In this document: one piece after another, positions 1-6,628 of the stretch
How the letters are laid out: every line of letters starts with the position of its first letter
Position numbering within the stretch: the first letter of the stretch is position 1
DNA from: an uncultured Alphaproteobacteria bacterium
GTDB taxonomy: Bacteria; Pseudomonadota; Alphaproteobacteria; Rhizobiales; Ancalomicrobiaceae
Direction: 5' to 3'
NCBI GenBank assembly: GCA_937919435.1
Contig: CALFRR010000228.1
Location: forward strand, 1-16,409
Length of the DNA stretch: 16,409 nucleotides
Translations under genes and position numbers: made by a program
Notes under the pieces: model-generated
Told to the model about the DNA's origin: nothing
Databases searched by the model: none
Seen by the model: the letters and a program-made list of their open reading frames with translations, nothing else

Positions 1-638
1 TCGAAGCAACCCAAACGCGGCCGGCTCTGGCTCGCCGACGGATCGTGCATCCGCCCGCGGGCCGAGCGGCCGAACCACGTCTGGTCGTACGAATTGGCTT
101 CGCCGGCCTTCGGCTCGTCGAAGACCGAACCCACGAGGGGCGAAAGTACCGCATATTGAACGTCGTGGACGAGTTCACCCACGAGTGCCTGGCGATCCGC
201 ATCGCCCGGCGGCTGAAGGCGGTCGATGTCGTCGACGTGCTGTCGGACCTGTTCATCCTTCGCGGCGTGCCGGAGCACGTTCGCTCGGACAACGGGCCGG
301 AGTTCATCGCCAAGATCGTCAGAGACTGGATCACCGCAGTCGGAGCGAAGACGGCCTACATCGCGCCCGGCAGCCCCTGGGAGAACGGCTTCGTCGAGAG
401 CTTCAACGCACGCCTGCGAGACGAGTTGCTCGACGGGGAAATCTTCTACTCCCTGGCCGAGGCGAAGATCGTCGTCGAAAGCTGGCGACGCCACTACAAC
501 ACCGAACGGCCCCACGGCTCGCTCGGCTACAAACCGCCTGCGCCCGAAGTCTTCATTCCAACGGCGCCAGGGCGGGCGCCTGCGCAACCCCGACCAGCTT
601 CGACGCCCGCCCTGGCGCCGAGGCCGGCTCTGAACTAA
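1..638 (+). pseudogene. IS3-family transposase (OrfB), 5' truncated and frameshifted
   Basis: This is the integrase-core part of an IS3-family DDE transposase, cut by the window start. Frame 1 reads SKQPKRGRLWLADGSC...ERPNHVWSY up to about base 93. Coding then resumes in frame 3 at about base 114 with VEDRTHEGRKYR and runs to the TAA at 636-638. Relatives read VWSYDFVEDRTH without a break, so about 20 extra bases lie at 94-113 and break the frame. They fall at the first catalytic Asp of the DDE triad (the YDF motif), which reads Glu here. The second Asp (SDNGPEF) and the Glu (NGFVESF) are intact, as are the HYNTERPHGSLGY and PPAPEV motifs. The left part of the element is outside the window. 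The copy should be unable to make an active transposase. Confidence 0.88.
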
Positions 639-1387
639 CAATCAAACTGGACCACTCGGTGGGGGCTGATCACGGCGAAGAAGGCGGGCGCCGGCCCGGT
701 CTCGACGACGCGGCCGCCGTCGAGAAAGGCGATGCGGTCGCAGACGTCGCGGGCGAAGGCGAGTTCGTGGGTCACCACCACCATCGTCCGCCCCTGGACG
801 GCGAGATCGCGCATGGTGGTGAGCACTTCGTCGACGAGTTCGGGATCGAGCGCCGAGGTCGGCTCGTCGAAGAGCAGGATCTTCGGATCCATGGCGATGG
901 CGCGGGCGATCGCCACGCGCTGCTGCTGGCCACCGGAGAGTTCGGCCGGATAGCGTTCGCAGAAGTCGGCGAGACCGACCCGCGCGAGATGGGCGCGGCC
1001 GGCTTCGCACGCCGCTCTGCGATCGCGCCCGAGGACCCGCACCGGCCCGCAGACGACGTTCTCGAGCACCGTCATGTGGGCGAACAGATTGAAGCGTTGG
1101 AACACCATGCCGGTGCCGCGCCGCTGTTCGGCGAGCCGCCGATCATCCATGCGGCGGAGGCGGCCCTTCTCCCAGACGTGTCCGACGATCTCGCCGTTCA
1201 CCCGGAGGTCGCCGTCGTCGATGTCGTCGAGACTGTTGAGGCAGCGCAGGAGCGTGCTCTTGCCGCTGCCGGACGGACCGATCAGGCCGAGCACCTCGCC
1301 TTCGGCGACGTCGAGATCGATGCCGCGCAACACCTCGACCGGGCCGAAGGACTTGCGGATGCCGCGGGCGCGGATGGCGGCGGTCAT
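635..1387 (-). CDS. Polar amino-acid ABC transporter ATP-binding protein, 3' end replaced by IS sequence
   Basis: The 250-residue ATPase would energise uptake of a polar amino acid or related solute at the inner membrane (GlnQ/HisP type). Visible motifs are Walker A GPSGSGKST (37-45), Q-loop VFQ (about 95-97), signature LSGGQQQ (150-156), Walker B ILLFDEP (170-176) and the switch His in VVTHE (207). The start ATG at 1385-1387 overlaps the permease stop as ATGA, so the two are translationally coupled. The last twelve residues, VISPHRVVQFDC, and the TAG stop are encoded by the inverted repeat of the IS3 element. Relatives continue after the FFA motif with about 15 native residues, so only the extreme C-terminus is lost and the protein may still work. 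The family call is firm; the substrate is unknown. Confidence 0.9.
   Translation of the reverse strand: MTAAIRARGIRKSFGPVEVLRGIDLDVAEGEVLGLIGPSGSGKSTLLRCLNSLDDIDDGDLRVNGEIVGHVWEKGRLRRMDDRRLAEQRRGTGMVFQRFNLFAHMTVLENVVCGPVRVLGRDRRAACEAGRAHLARVGLADFCERYPAELSGGQQQRVAIARAIAMDPKILLFDEPTSALDPELVDEVLTTMRDLAVQGRTMVVVTHELAFARDVCDRIAFLDGGRVVETGPAPAFFAVISPHRVVQFDC
646..672. repeat. IS3-family right terminal inverted repeat
   Basis: Just after the transposase stop lies ctggaccactcggtggggg followed by ctgatca. On the other strand this reads TGATCAGCCCCCACCGAG and then TGGTCCAG, the usual form of IS3-family ends. The element therefore ends at about base 672, and the ABC ATPase gene begins immediately beyond. 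The left end is not in the window, so the target duplication cannot be tested here. Confidence 0.75.
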
Positions 1388-2265
1388 GCGCCGGCTCCTT
1401 CCTCGGCCACCGGAGCCGCCGCGGTGCGGCGGCCGAGCGAGCGGCCGAGGCGGCGCTCGACCAGCGACTGGCCGATCGTCAGCAGCGTCACCGTTACGAG
1501 GTACCAGATCGAGCAGACGATCAGCATCTCGATGACGCGATTGTTGACGAAGTGGAGCATCGACGCGGTGTGCATCACCTCCTGGTAGCCGATGACGGCG
1601 GCGATCGAGGAGTGCTTCAGCATGCCGATCACTTCGTTGCCGATCGGCGGAGCGATGATACGCAGCGTCTGCGGCAGCACGATGTGGCGCATGACCTGTC
1701 CGCGGCGCATGCCGACGGCGCGCGCCGCCTCGATCTGACCGACATCGCCGGAGAGGATGCCGGCGCGGATCACTTCCGCCGTATAGGCGCCCTGGCAGAC
1801 GCCGAGGCCGAGCAGGGCGGCGAGGAACGGCGTCATCGCGTCGACGGTCCTGACCTCGGCGAGGCCGGGAATGCCGAGCGTCGGAAACACCAGCGCCAGA
1901 TTGAACCACAGCAGCAGCTGGAGATAGATCGGGATGCCGCGGAAGAACCAGACGTAGCCCTTGGCGACGGCGCGGGTGGTCGGATCCTCCGAGAGCCCCA
2001 TCAACGCCGCGGCGAGCCCGAGCGCGATGCCGAGCGCCATCGCCCCGGCGGTCATGATCAGGGTGTTGGCGAAGCCGACGAGGATCGCGTAGGCGGTGAG
2101 ATAGCGCGCCACCCAGGACCACTCGATCTCGCCGAGTGCGAAGGCGCGCACCATGAACACCACCAAGGTGGCGACGGCGACGCCGACGACGATCCGCCCG
2201 ACCCGCATCGGCTCGGAACGCGGTACGCCGATCAACGATTCCAGAGTGGGGTCGGCGGCGGTCAT
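1384..2265 (-). CDS. Polar amino-acid ABC transporter permease (HisM/GlnP family)
   Basis: This 293-residue inner-membrane permease is the partner of the downstream ATPase. It has a cytoplasmic N-terminus of about 20 residues, several hydrophobic segments (about 24-44, 57-90, 113-130, 145-160 and 230-262) and the ATPase-docking EAA loop at 179-198 (EAARAVGMRRGQVMRHIVLP). FFRGIPIYLQLLLW (107-120) is the family signature after the second core helix. The ATG at 2263-2265 has a GGAGA ribosome site about 7 bases upstream. Gene order is permease then ATPase with a 4-base overlap. No substrate-binding protein gene is present in the window, although importers of this class need one, so it must be encoded elsewhere or be lost. 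Confidence 0.9.
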   Translation of the reverse strand: MTAADPTLESLIGVPRSEPMRVGRIVVGVAVATLVVFMVRAFALGEIEWSWVARYLTAYAILVGFANTLIMTAGAMALGIALGLAAALMGLSEDPTTRAVAKGYVWFFRGIPIYLQLLLWFNLALVFPTLGIPGLAEVRTVDAMTPFLAALLGLGVCQGAYTAEVIRAGILSGDVGQIEAARAVGMRRGQVMRHIVLPQTLRIIAPPIGNEVIGMLKHSSIAAVIGYQEVMHTASMLHFVNNRVIEMLIVCSIWYLVTVTLLTIGQSLVERRLGRSLGRRTAAAPVAEEGAGA

Positions 2266-2385
2266 GACGATTCTCCGCGATCCGGAAAGGCGCGCGCGAG
2301 ACGCACCCCGGCCGGTCGGACGTGAGGGTCACTCGAAAGGTCGCCCTGAGGATGCCCACTGAATAGGCGCGCTCAGGATGGAGCC

Positions 2386-2415
2386 ATTAGACACGTGCAA
2401 GGCATTTGGTGTCAA
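2386..2415 (-). promoter_or_regulatory. Predicted sigma70 promoter of the ABC transporter operon
   Basis: Read on the minus strand there is a perfect -35 TTGACA (2410-2415), an 18-base spacer and a -10 TCTAAT (2386-2391), one change from consensus. Transcription would start near 2379 and leave a leader of about 115 bases before the permease ATG. The palindromic site at 2430-2446 lies just upstream of the -35, where a regulator could activate or block it. Confidence 0.6.
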
Positions 2416-2416
2416 T

Positions 2417-2446
2417 ATATGAGATTAATATCCCATTATATGGGAT
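2417..2446. promoter_or_regulatory. Palindromic operator candidate for the IclR regulator
   Basis: An AT-rich island in GC-rich DNA holds a palindrome with perfect 6-base arms, ATCCCA (2430-2435) and TGGGAT (2441-2446), around TTATA. A third half-site, ATATGAGAT (2417-2425), repeats ATATGGGAT (2438-2446) one change apart and 21 bp away, two helical turns. The site lies between the divergent transporter and iclR-type genes, as expected for an IclR-family operator. Binding by this particular protein is inferred. Confidence 0.5.
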
Positions 2447-2534
2447 TTTGTTGCTTCGCACGGCGACGTGGGCCAATTTCGCGAAACACGCGAGGCGAAA
2501 GTGCCCACGCGGTCGGCGCGAGAAGGGACGAGGG

Positions 2535-3251
2535 ATGAGTCAGGTCTTGGACAAGGCGTTTCGGCTGATCGATCTGGTGGCGACCGGCCACGACACCCTG
2601 GCCGGGCTCACCGAGGCGGCCGATCTCTCGCGCAGCACCGCGCATCGGCTGCTGTCGACGCTGGTCGAGCACAATTATCTGAGCCTGGCCGGCAAGCACT
2701 ACCGCCTCGGATACCGATTGCTCGAACTCGGCGAGACGAAGAAACGCAGCCTGAATTTTCTCGACGCGCTGCGACCGATCTTGATGCGTCACGCCCAGGA
2801 GACCGGCGACACCATTCACCTCGCGGTGCTCGACGGCTTCGACATCGTTCTGATCGATCGCGTCTTCGGCGATCGGCAATTACGCATCAATTCCTATCCC
2901 GGTCTGCGCAACACCGCCTACAAGACCGCCGTCGGCAAGGTCCTGCTCGCGCACCTGCCGCCCAAGCAGTGGAAATCCTATCTGGGCCGGATCCCGCCGG
3001 GCTATCGCCTCGGCGAGGAGCAGATCCTGGCCGAACTGGAGCGGGCGCGGCGGACCAACGTCGCGACCGATGTCGACGAGTGCAACGTCGGCACCTGCGG
3101 CATCGCCTCGAGCTTCACGATCGGCGACGGCCTGCGCGTCGCGTGTTCCATCAACGGCGCGACGGTCTATTTCGCCGACGGCCGGCTTGAGAGCCTGGCG
3201 CCGACCGTCAAACGCCTCGCCGAGGAACTGCAGGCCGCCACTAACTCGTGA
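2535..3251 (+). CDS. IclR-family transcriptional regulator
   Basis: This 238-residue protein has an N-terminal winged helix (about 1-60; recognition helix around LSRSTAHRLLSTL, 31-43) and a C-terminal IclR effector-binding domain (about 75-235). The latter shows TAVGKVLLAHLP (131-142) and DECNVGTCGIASSF (181-194), the usual position of the ligand-pocket signature. The frame is open 43 codons further upstream, but that extension crosses the operator and lacks family sequence. The ATG at 2535 follows GAAGGGACGAGGG and gives the normal length. The gene diverges from the amino-acid ABC transporter, which it probably controls in response to a small organic acid or amino-acid-derived ligand. The effector cannot be read from sequence. 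Confidence 0.9.
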   Translation: MSQVLDKAFRLIDLVATGHDTLAGLTEAADLSRSTAHRLLSTLVEHNYLSLAGKHYRLGYRLLELGETKKRSLNFLDALRPILMRHAQETGDTIHLAVLDGFDIVLIDRVFGDRQLRINSYPGLRNTAYKTAVGKVLLAHLPPKQWKSYLGRIPPGYRLGEEQILAELERARRTNVATDVDECNVGTCGIASSFTIGDGLRVACSINGATVYFADGRLESLAPTVKRLAEELQAATNS

Positions 3252-3306
3252 GCACCTCGTTCCCGAGGCGCTATCCTCGTCCGTGACAACGAGAGGTCGC
3301 CCCACC

Positions 3307-3590
3307 AATTCGAATCTGCTCAACACCCAGAGCAAGGAAAGCCGCGCCGCCTGGGTCGCGACGCTCGACAAGCTTACCGCGCGCGATCCGGCCATCGTGG
3401 TCGCCGACCATCGGACGCCTGACGCCGCGACCGACCTCGGCTGTGAATCGGCGCGGGGTCCGCGGGCCGATCGGCGCCGCAAGCTATTGAAATCGTGTGA
3501 GGCAGTGGGGTCAAACCTCGGCGCCGGTTCACAGTGACCCTCGGCTCGCCGGTCTCCAGCGTTCTGCTCGAATTCGACGGGTTGATGGGC
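3307..3590 (+). pseudogene. Metallo-beta-lactamase-fold protein fragment, interrupted by an IS21-like repeat
   Basis: Frame 1 reads LNTQSKESRAAWVATLDKL followed by TARDPAIVVADHRTPDAATD. This resembles the C-terminal part of small MBL-fold hydrolases, where relatives have an AGH or PGH motif at the ADH position. After the repeat at 3442-3538 the same protein resumes in another frame with SPVSSVLLEFDGLM (3546-3587). Removing the repeat and one copy of CCTCGGC restores one reading frame. The metal-binding HxHxDH region, the start and the end are missing, so this is a relic of about 60 residues. The family call rests on this short stretch. Confidence 0.5.
3442..3538. mobile_element. IS21-like terminal repeat, copy 1 (miniature element candidate)
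   Basis: The core unit 3442-3533 starts TGTGAATCGGCGC and ends GCGCCGGTTCACA, a 13-base inverted pair with one mismatch. CCTCGGC occurs directly before it (3435-3441) and again at 3539-3545, as a 7-base target duplication would. Internal copies of GATCGGCGCC, and GAGGTTTGACCCC on the minus strand, resemble the multiple transposase-binding repeats at IS21-family ends. It has no coding capacity. It is about 87% identical to the copy at 3591-3681, in the same orientation. It interrupts the MBL-fold fragment. Confidence 0.55.
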
Positions 3591-3681
3591 TGTGAATCAG
3601 CGCGGGGTCTGCGGGCCGATCTGCGCCACAAACCATTGAAATCATGTGGGGCAGCGGGGCAAACCTCGGCGCGGATTCACA
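3591..3681. repeat. IS21-like terminal repeat, copy 2 (left end of istA remnant)
   Basis: This 91-base unit is a direct copy of 3442-3533, with about 11 substitutions and one missing base. It starts TGTGAATCAGCGC and ends GCGCGGATTCACA, again 12/13 inverted. It leads straight into istA coding sequence, which supports reading these repeats as an IS21-family left end. The distal end of the element is missing, so no target duplication can be assigned to this copy. Confidence 0.55.
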
Positions 3682-3903
3682 ATCGCCCGCGAACTGCACG
3701 TCGCCCGGAACACGGTCCGGAAGGTGCTGCGTTCCGGTGAGACGATCTTCGCCTACAGTCGAGGGAACCAGCCGCTGCCGAAGCTCGGGCCGTGGAAGGG
3801 CGAGCTGGACGGGTTGCCCGCGGCGAACGCGGCAGCATCTGCGCGTGAGCGGCTGACCTTGGTTCGGCTGTTCGAGGAGCTTCGCGGCCGGCGGTTAGAC
3901 GCA
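3646..3903 (+). pseudogene. istA: IS21-family transposase IstA, N-terminal fragment
   Basis: The fragment reads FTIARELHVARNTVRKVLRS (helix-turn-helix), then QPLPKLGPWKGELDGL and RERLTLVRLFEELRG, the N-terminal region of IS21-family IstA. A GTG at 3646 opens the frame inside the terminal repeat, so the true start is unclear and the usual N-terminal leader residues look replaced by repeat sequence. IstA similarity stops at about 3895, where the frame runs into unrelated codons next to the aldo/keto reductase fragment. The DDE core and the helper ATPase gene istB are absent. It is a non-functional relic. Confidence 0.7.
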
Positions 3904-3907
3904 GCGC

Positions 3908-4078
3908 GATGGCTTTCCCGGCACCGGCATGAACAGCCGTCCCGAGCACATCAATTCGGTCGCCGATGCCAGCCTGAAGCGGCTCGGCATCGAGGCGATC
4001 GATCTCTTCTACCAGCACCGGGTCGATCTGAACGTGCCGATCGAGGAGGTCGCCGGAGCGGTCAAGGATCTGATTGCC
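3908..4078 (+). pseudogene. Aldo/keto reductase fragment
   Basis: About 57 residues match the central part of NADPH-dependent aldo/keto reductases: MNSRPEHINSVADASLKRLG, then IEAIDLFYQHRVD with the conserved catalytic-site His, then VPIEEVAGAVKDLIA. The N-terminal Asp/Tyr part of the active site and the C-terminal cofactor site are missing. Similarity ends at DLIA, where the frame runs into the 3' end of the convergent cupin gene. The fragment was probably part of the detoxification cluster before IS-linked rearrangement. Confidence 0.75.
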
Positions 4079-4113
4079 GTCCCTCACGCTCCTCGGCGAC
4101 GGGTCGTGGTCCG

Positions 4114-4509
4114 TCAGCCGCCGTAGTCCTCGTCGGAGACGTGCTCGAGCCAGTCGACGACCTTGCCGTCGAGGGCCTCCTGAATGGCGATATGGGTCAT
4201 CGCAGAGGTCGGGCCGGCACCGTGCCAGTGCTTCTCGCCGGGCTCGAAGCGCACCACGTCGCCCGGACGGATGGTCTCGACCGGACCGCCGAGGCGCTGG
4301 GCGAGGCCGACGCCGGCGGTGACGATCAGCACTTGGCCGAGCGGATGGGTGTGCCATGCGGTGCGGGCGCCCGGCTCGAAGGTCACCACCGCGCCGGCGG
4401 CACGCGCCCCCGCCTCCGGCTGGAACAGCGGATCGATCCGGACCCGGCCGGTGAACCAGTCGGAAGGACCCGCATAGGGCGGCTGAGATCCGTTGCGATC
4501 GATCTTCAT
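4114..4509 (-). CDS. Cupin protein resembling Mn-dependent (R)-hydroxynitrile lyase
   Basis: This 131-residue single-domain cupin closely resembles the bacterial hydroxynitrile lyases such as that of Granulicella tundricola (from memory, not searched). Motif 1 is ARTAWHTHPLGQ, giving metal ligands H53, H55 and Q59; motif 2 is PGEKHWHG, giving H94 with H96 nearby. The TSAMTHIAIQE and WLEHVSDEDY segments are also shared. Those enzymes interconvert cyanohydrins with aldehyde plus HCN in vitro; the physiological role is uncertain and may be aldehyde or reactive-carbonyl related. The ATG at 4507-4509 lies 17 bases after the Zn alcohol dehydrogenase stop, with an AAGGACC ribosome site, so the two are probably co-transcribed. 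Confidence 0.85.
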   Translation of the reverse strand: MKIDRNGSQPPYAGPSDWFTGRVRIDPLFQPEAGARAAGAVVTFEPGARTAWHTHPLGQVLIVTAGVGLAQRLGGPVETIRPGDVVRFEPGEKHWHGAGPTSAMTHIAIQEALDGKVVDWLEHVSDEDYGG

Positions 4510-4526
4510 GGTCGAGGTCCTTTCGT

Positions 4527-5549
4527 TCAGGCGGAAACCCGCAGCAGGGTCTTGATGGCGCGGCGTTGGTCCATCGCCCGATAGCCTTCGGCGACGTCTT
4601 CGAGCGGCAGCACCTGATCGAACACCTTGCCGGGGTCGATCTTGCGCGAGAGGACCAGCTCCATCAGATGCGGAAGGAAACGGCGGACCGGGGCCGGACC
4701 GCCCATGGTTCCGACCTGAGCGAAGAACATCCCCTGGCCGTCGAGTTGCACGGCGTGGGGAACACCGACGTAGCCGACCATCGCGCCGGGCCGGGCGCAG
4801 CGGATCGCCTGATCCATCGATTCCTGGGTGCCGACGCATTCGAGCACCGAGTCGGCGCCGACGTTCCGGGTCAGTTCCCGGATCCGCTTCACCCCCTCGG
4901 CGCCACGTTCGGCGACGATGTCGGTGGCGCCGTACTCGAGCGCCAGATCCTGGCGGCTCTTGTGGCGGCTCATCGCGATGATCCGTTCGGCGCCCATCTG
5001 CTTGGCGGCGAGGACGCCCATCAGACCGACCGCGCCGTCGCCGACCACCGCCACCGTCGACCCCGGCCGGACCCGGGCCGCGTCCGCCGCGTACCAACCG
5101 GTGCCGAGCACGTCGGAGGTGGCGAGCAGGCTCGGGACGAGATCGTCCGGCGGAACTTCCGCGGTGGCGACCAGGGTGCCGTCGGCGAGCGGAACCCGGG
5201 CGAAGGGCGCCTGCGCCCCCGACATGAACTCGCGTTGCTCGCAGGACGACTGGAAGCCGATCCGGCAATGCGGACAGGTGTTGTCGGAGAGGCAGAACGA
5301 GCCGACCACGAACTGGCCCGGCCGCACCATCCTGACCGCGCTGCCGACCTCGACCACCATGCCGCAATACTCGTGGCCCATGTGCATCGGCCCGTTCAGC
5401 GGCTGCAGTCCACGATAGGGCCAGAGATCCGAGCCGCAGATACAGGTCGCGAACAGTTTGATGATCGCATCGGTCGGATGGACGATCTCCGGATCCGGGA
5501 CGCTCTCGTAACGGACGTCGCCGGGGGCGTGCATGACCGTGGCCAACAT
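4527..5549 (-). CDS. Zinc-dependent medium-chain alcohol dehydrogenase
   Basis: This 340-residue oxidoreductase should interconvert an alcohol and its aldehyde or ketone using NAD(P). The catalytic zinc site is C38 in CICGSD and H59-E60 in GHE, with D146 in TSDVLGTGW as the probable further residue. Four cysteines, C86, C92, C95 and C103, form the structural-zinc lobe. The Rossmann motif is VVGDGAVGLMG (168-178), and SRHKSR after the second strand suggests NADP. The start ATG at 5547-5549 has GAGGAG upstream; the frame is open further upstream, but without family sequence. It lies downstream of a LysR gene and 17 bases before the cupin gene. The substrate is not readable from sequence. Confidence 0.9.
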   Translation of the reverse strand: MLATVMHAPGDVRYESVPDPEIVHPTDAIIKLFATCICGSDLWPYRGLQPLNGPMHMGHEYCGMVVEVGSAVRMVRPGQFVVGSFCLSDNTCPHCRIGFQSSCEQREFMSGAQAPFARVPLADGTLVATAEVPPDDLVPSLLATSDVLGTGWYAADAARVRPGSTVAVVGDGAVGLMGVLAAKQMGAERIIAMSRHKSRQDLALEYGATDIVAERGAEGVKRIRELTRNVGADSVLECVGTQESMDQAIRCARPGAMVGYVGVPHAVQLDGQGMFFAQVGTMGGPAPVRRFLPHLMELVLSRKIDPGKVFDQVLPLEDVAEGYRAMDQRRAIKTLLRVSA

Positions 5550-5655
5550 GGGATCGTCTCCTCTCGATGTCGAAACGCGGAACCCTCGCCGCCGCAGGTG
5601 TTCGATCCTAAGCGGGTCGATCCCATCGAAACAGCCGCAGGATCGGCAGACACTC

Positions 5656-5688
5656 ATCGACCGGCGCCATGAATGTTCGCCGGTCGAT
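5656..5688 (-). terminator. Perfect 11-bp hairpin at the stop of the LysR gene
   Basis: ATCGACCGGCG (5656-5666) and CGCCGGTCGAT (5678-5688) pair perfectly around an 11-base loop, touching the LysR stop codon. No T-run follows on the minus strand, so intrinsic termination is doubtful. It may act as an mRNA 3'-end or attenuation structure before the alcohol dehydrogenase gene. Confidence 0.45.
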
Positions 5689-6584
5689 CACACTGGGGCC
5701 AGACGGAGCGCGTCGACGACCACCCTGAACGCCGGCGAATTCTGCCGCCGGGTCGGATAGTAGATGTAGTAGCCGGGGAACGGCGTCGACCATTCGTCGA
5801 GGAGCAGCCTGAGGGCGCCCGACGCGATGCGGTCGGCGACGATGTCCTCCGGCAGGAAGGCGATGCCGAGGCCGCTCACCGCCGCGTCGATCATCGCGTA
5901 GGAGGTGTTGAAGGTCAGGTTGCCGTCGACCCGCACCCGGATCTCTCGGCCGTCGCGGGTGAACTCCCAGACGTAGAGGCCGCCGGAGGCTTCCTGACGT
6001 TGCCTGATGCAATTGTGCCCGAGGAGATCCTCGGGGATCTCGGGAACGCCACGCTTCGCCAGATAGGCGGGTGAGGCGACCGCCACCAGGCGCCAGTCGG
6101 GACCGATGCGGACCGCGATCATGTCCTGCTGAATGCTCTCGCCGAGCCGGACGCCGGCGTCGAAGCCGCTCTCGACGATGTTGACGAAGCCGTTGTCGAT
6201 GTCGAGCTCGAGATCGATGTCGGGGTAGTCGGCGAGGATCGGTCGAAGCTTCGGCCAGACGACGGTATCGAGGGCGTGGTCGGAGAGGGTGATCCGCACC
6301 TTTCCGGCCGGCTTGTCGCGCAGTTCCATGAGCTGCGACAGCTCCGCCTCGATCTCGGCGACCCGCGGCGCCAGCGAGCGCATCAGCCGCCCGCCGGCCT
6401 CGGTCAGACCGACGTTGCGGGTGGTGCGGGTCAGCAGGCGGATGCCGAGGCGAGTTTCGAGCCGCCGGATGGTGTGACTGAGGGTCGACTGGGCGATCCC
6501 GAGCCGAGCGGCGGCGCGGGTGAAGCTGCGGTGCTCGGCGACCGCCAGGAACCACAGGAGATCGTCGAACTCGTTCTTGTCCAT
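5688..6584 (-). CDS. LysR-family transcriptional regulator
   Basis: The 298-residue protein has an N-terminal winged helix (about 1-62; FTRAAARLGIAQSTLSHTIR at 21-40, then LLTRTTRNVGLTEAG) and a LysR substrate-binding domain from about 90 to the end (GKVRITLSD, GVRLGESIQQDMIAV, GLGIAFLPEDIV). The ATG at 6582-6584 is chosen over one 21 bases upstream because GGGAAGGG stands at good spacing. The RTTRNVGLTEAG type (CrgA/AaeR-like branch) often controls nearby oxidoreductase or detoxification genes. It lies in line with the genes around it, 44 bases after the metallo-hydrolase and 138 bases before the Zn alcohol dehydrogenase, its likely target. Confidence 0.92.
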   Translation of the reverse strand: MDKNEFDDLLWFLAVAEHRSFTRAAARLGIAQSTLSHTIRRLETRLGIRLLTRTTRNVGLTEAGGRLMRSLAPRVAEIEAELSQLMELRDKPAGKVRITLSDHALDTVVWPKLRPILADYPDIDLELDIDNGFVNIVESGFDAGVRLGESIQQDMIAVRIGPDWRLVAVASPAYLAKRGVPEIPEDLLGHNCIRQRQEASGGLYVWEFTRDGREIRVRVDGNLTFNTSYAMIDAAVSGLGIAFLPEDIVADRIASGALRLLLDEWSTPFPGYYIYYPTRRQNSPAFRVVVDALRLAPV

Positions 6585-6628
6585 CGAAAGACCCTTCCCT
6601 GGCATCGCCGATGCGCCTTCGCGGGTGG

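Noticed and set aside
185..1588. A 467-codon plus-strand open frame spanning the IS end and the ABC genes.
   Set aside because: It is antisense to clearly recognisable ATPase and permease genes and has no family sequence; long shadow frames are normal at this GC content.
1388..2359. Upstream extension of the ATPase frame to 574 residues.
   Set aside because: The extension is arginine-rich out-of-frame reading of the permease gene; the ATPase proper starts at the ATG at 1387, which overlaps the permease stop.
3534..3740. Open frames across the IS21-like repeats as possible small genes.
   Set aside because: They read through repeat sequence and gene relics; no ribosome site or family was seen.
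5603..5609. CGATCCT plus A upstream of the Zn alcohol dehydrogenase as a third AraC box.
   Set aside because: Only about 8 of 17 bases match, and there is no -10-like hexamer 14 bases further on.
4566..5672. A 368-codon plus-strand frame opposite the Zn alcohol dehydrogenase.
   Set aside because: It is the antisense of a well-conserved enzyme gene, and its product is low-complexity Asp/Arg/His/Gly without a fold signature.
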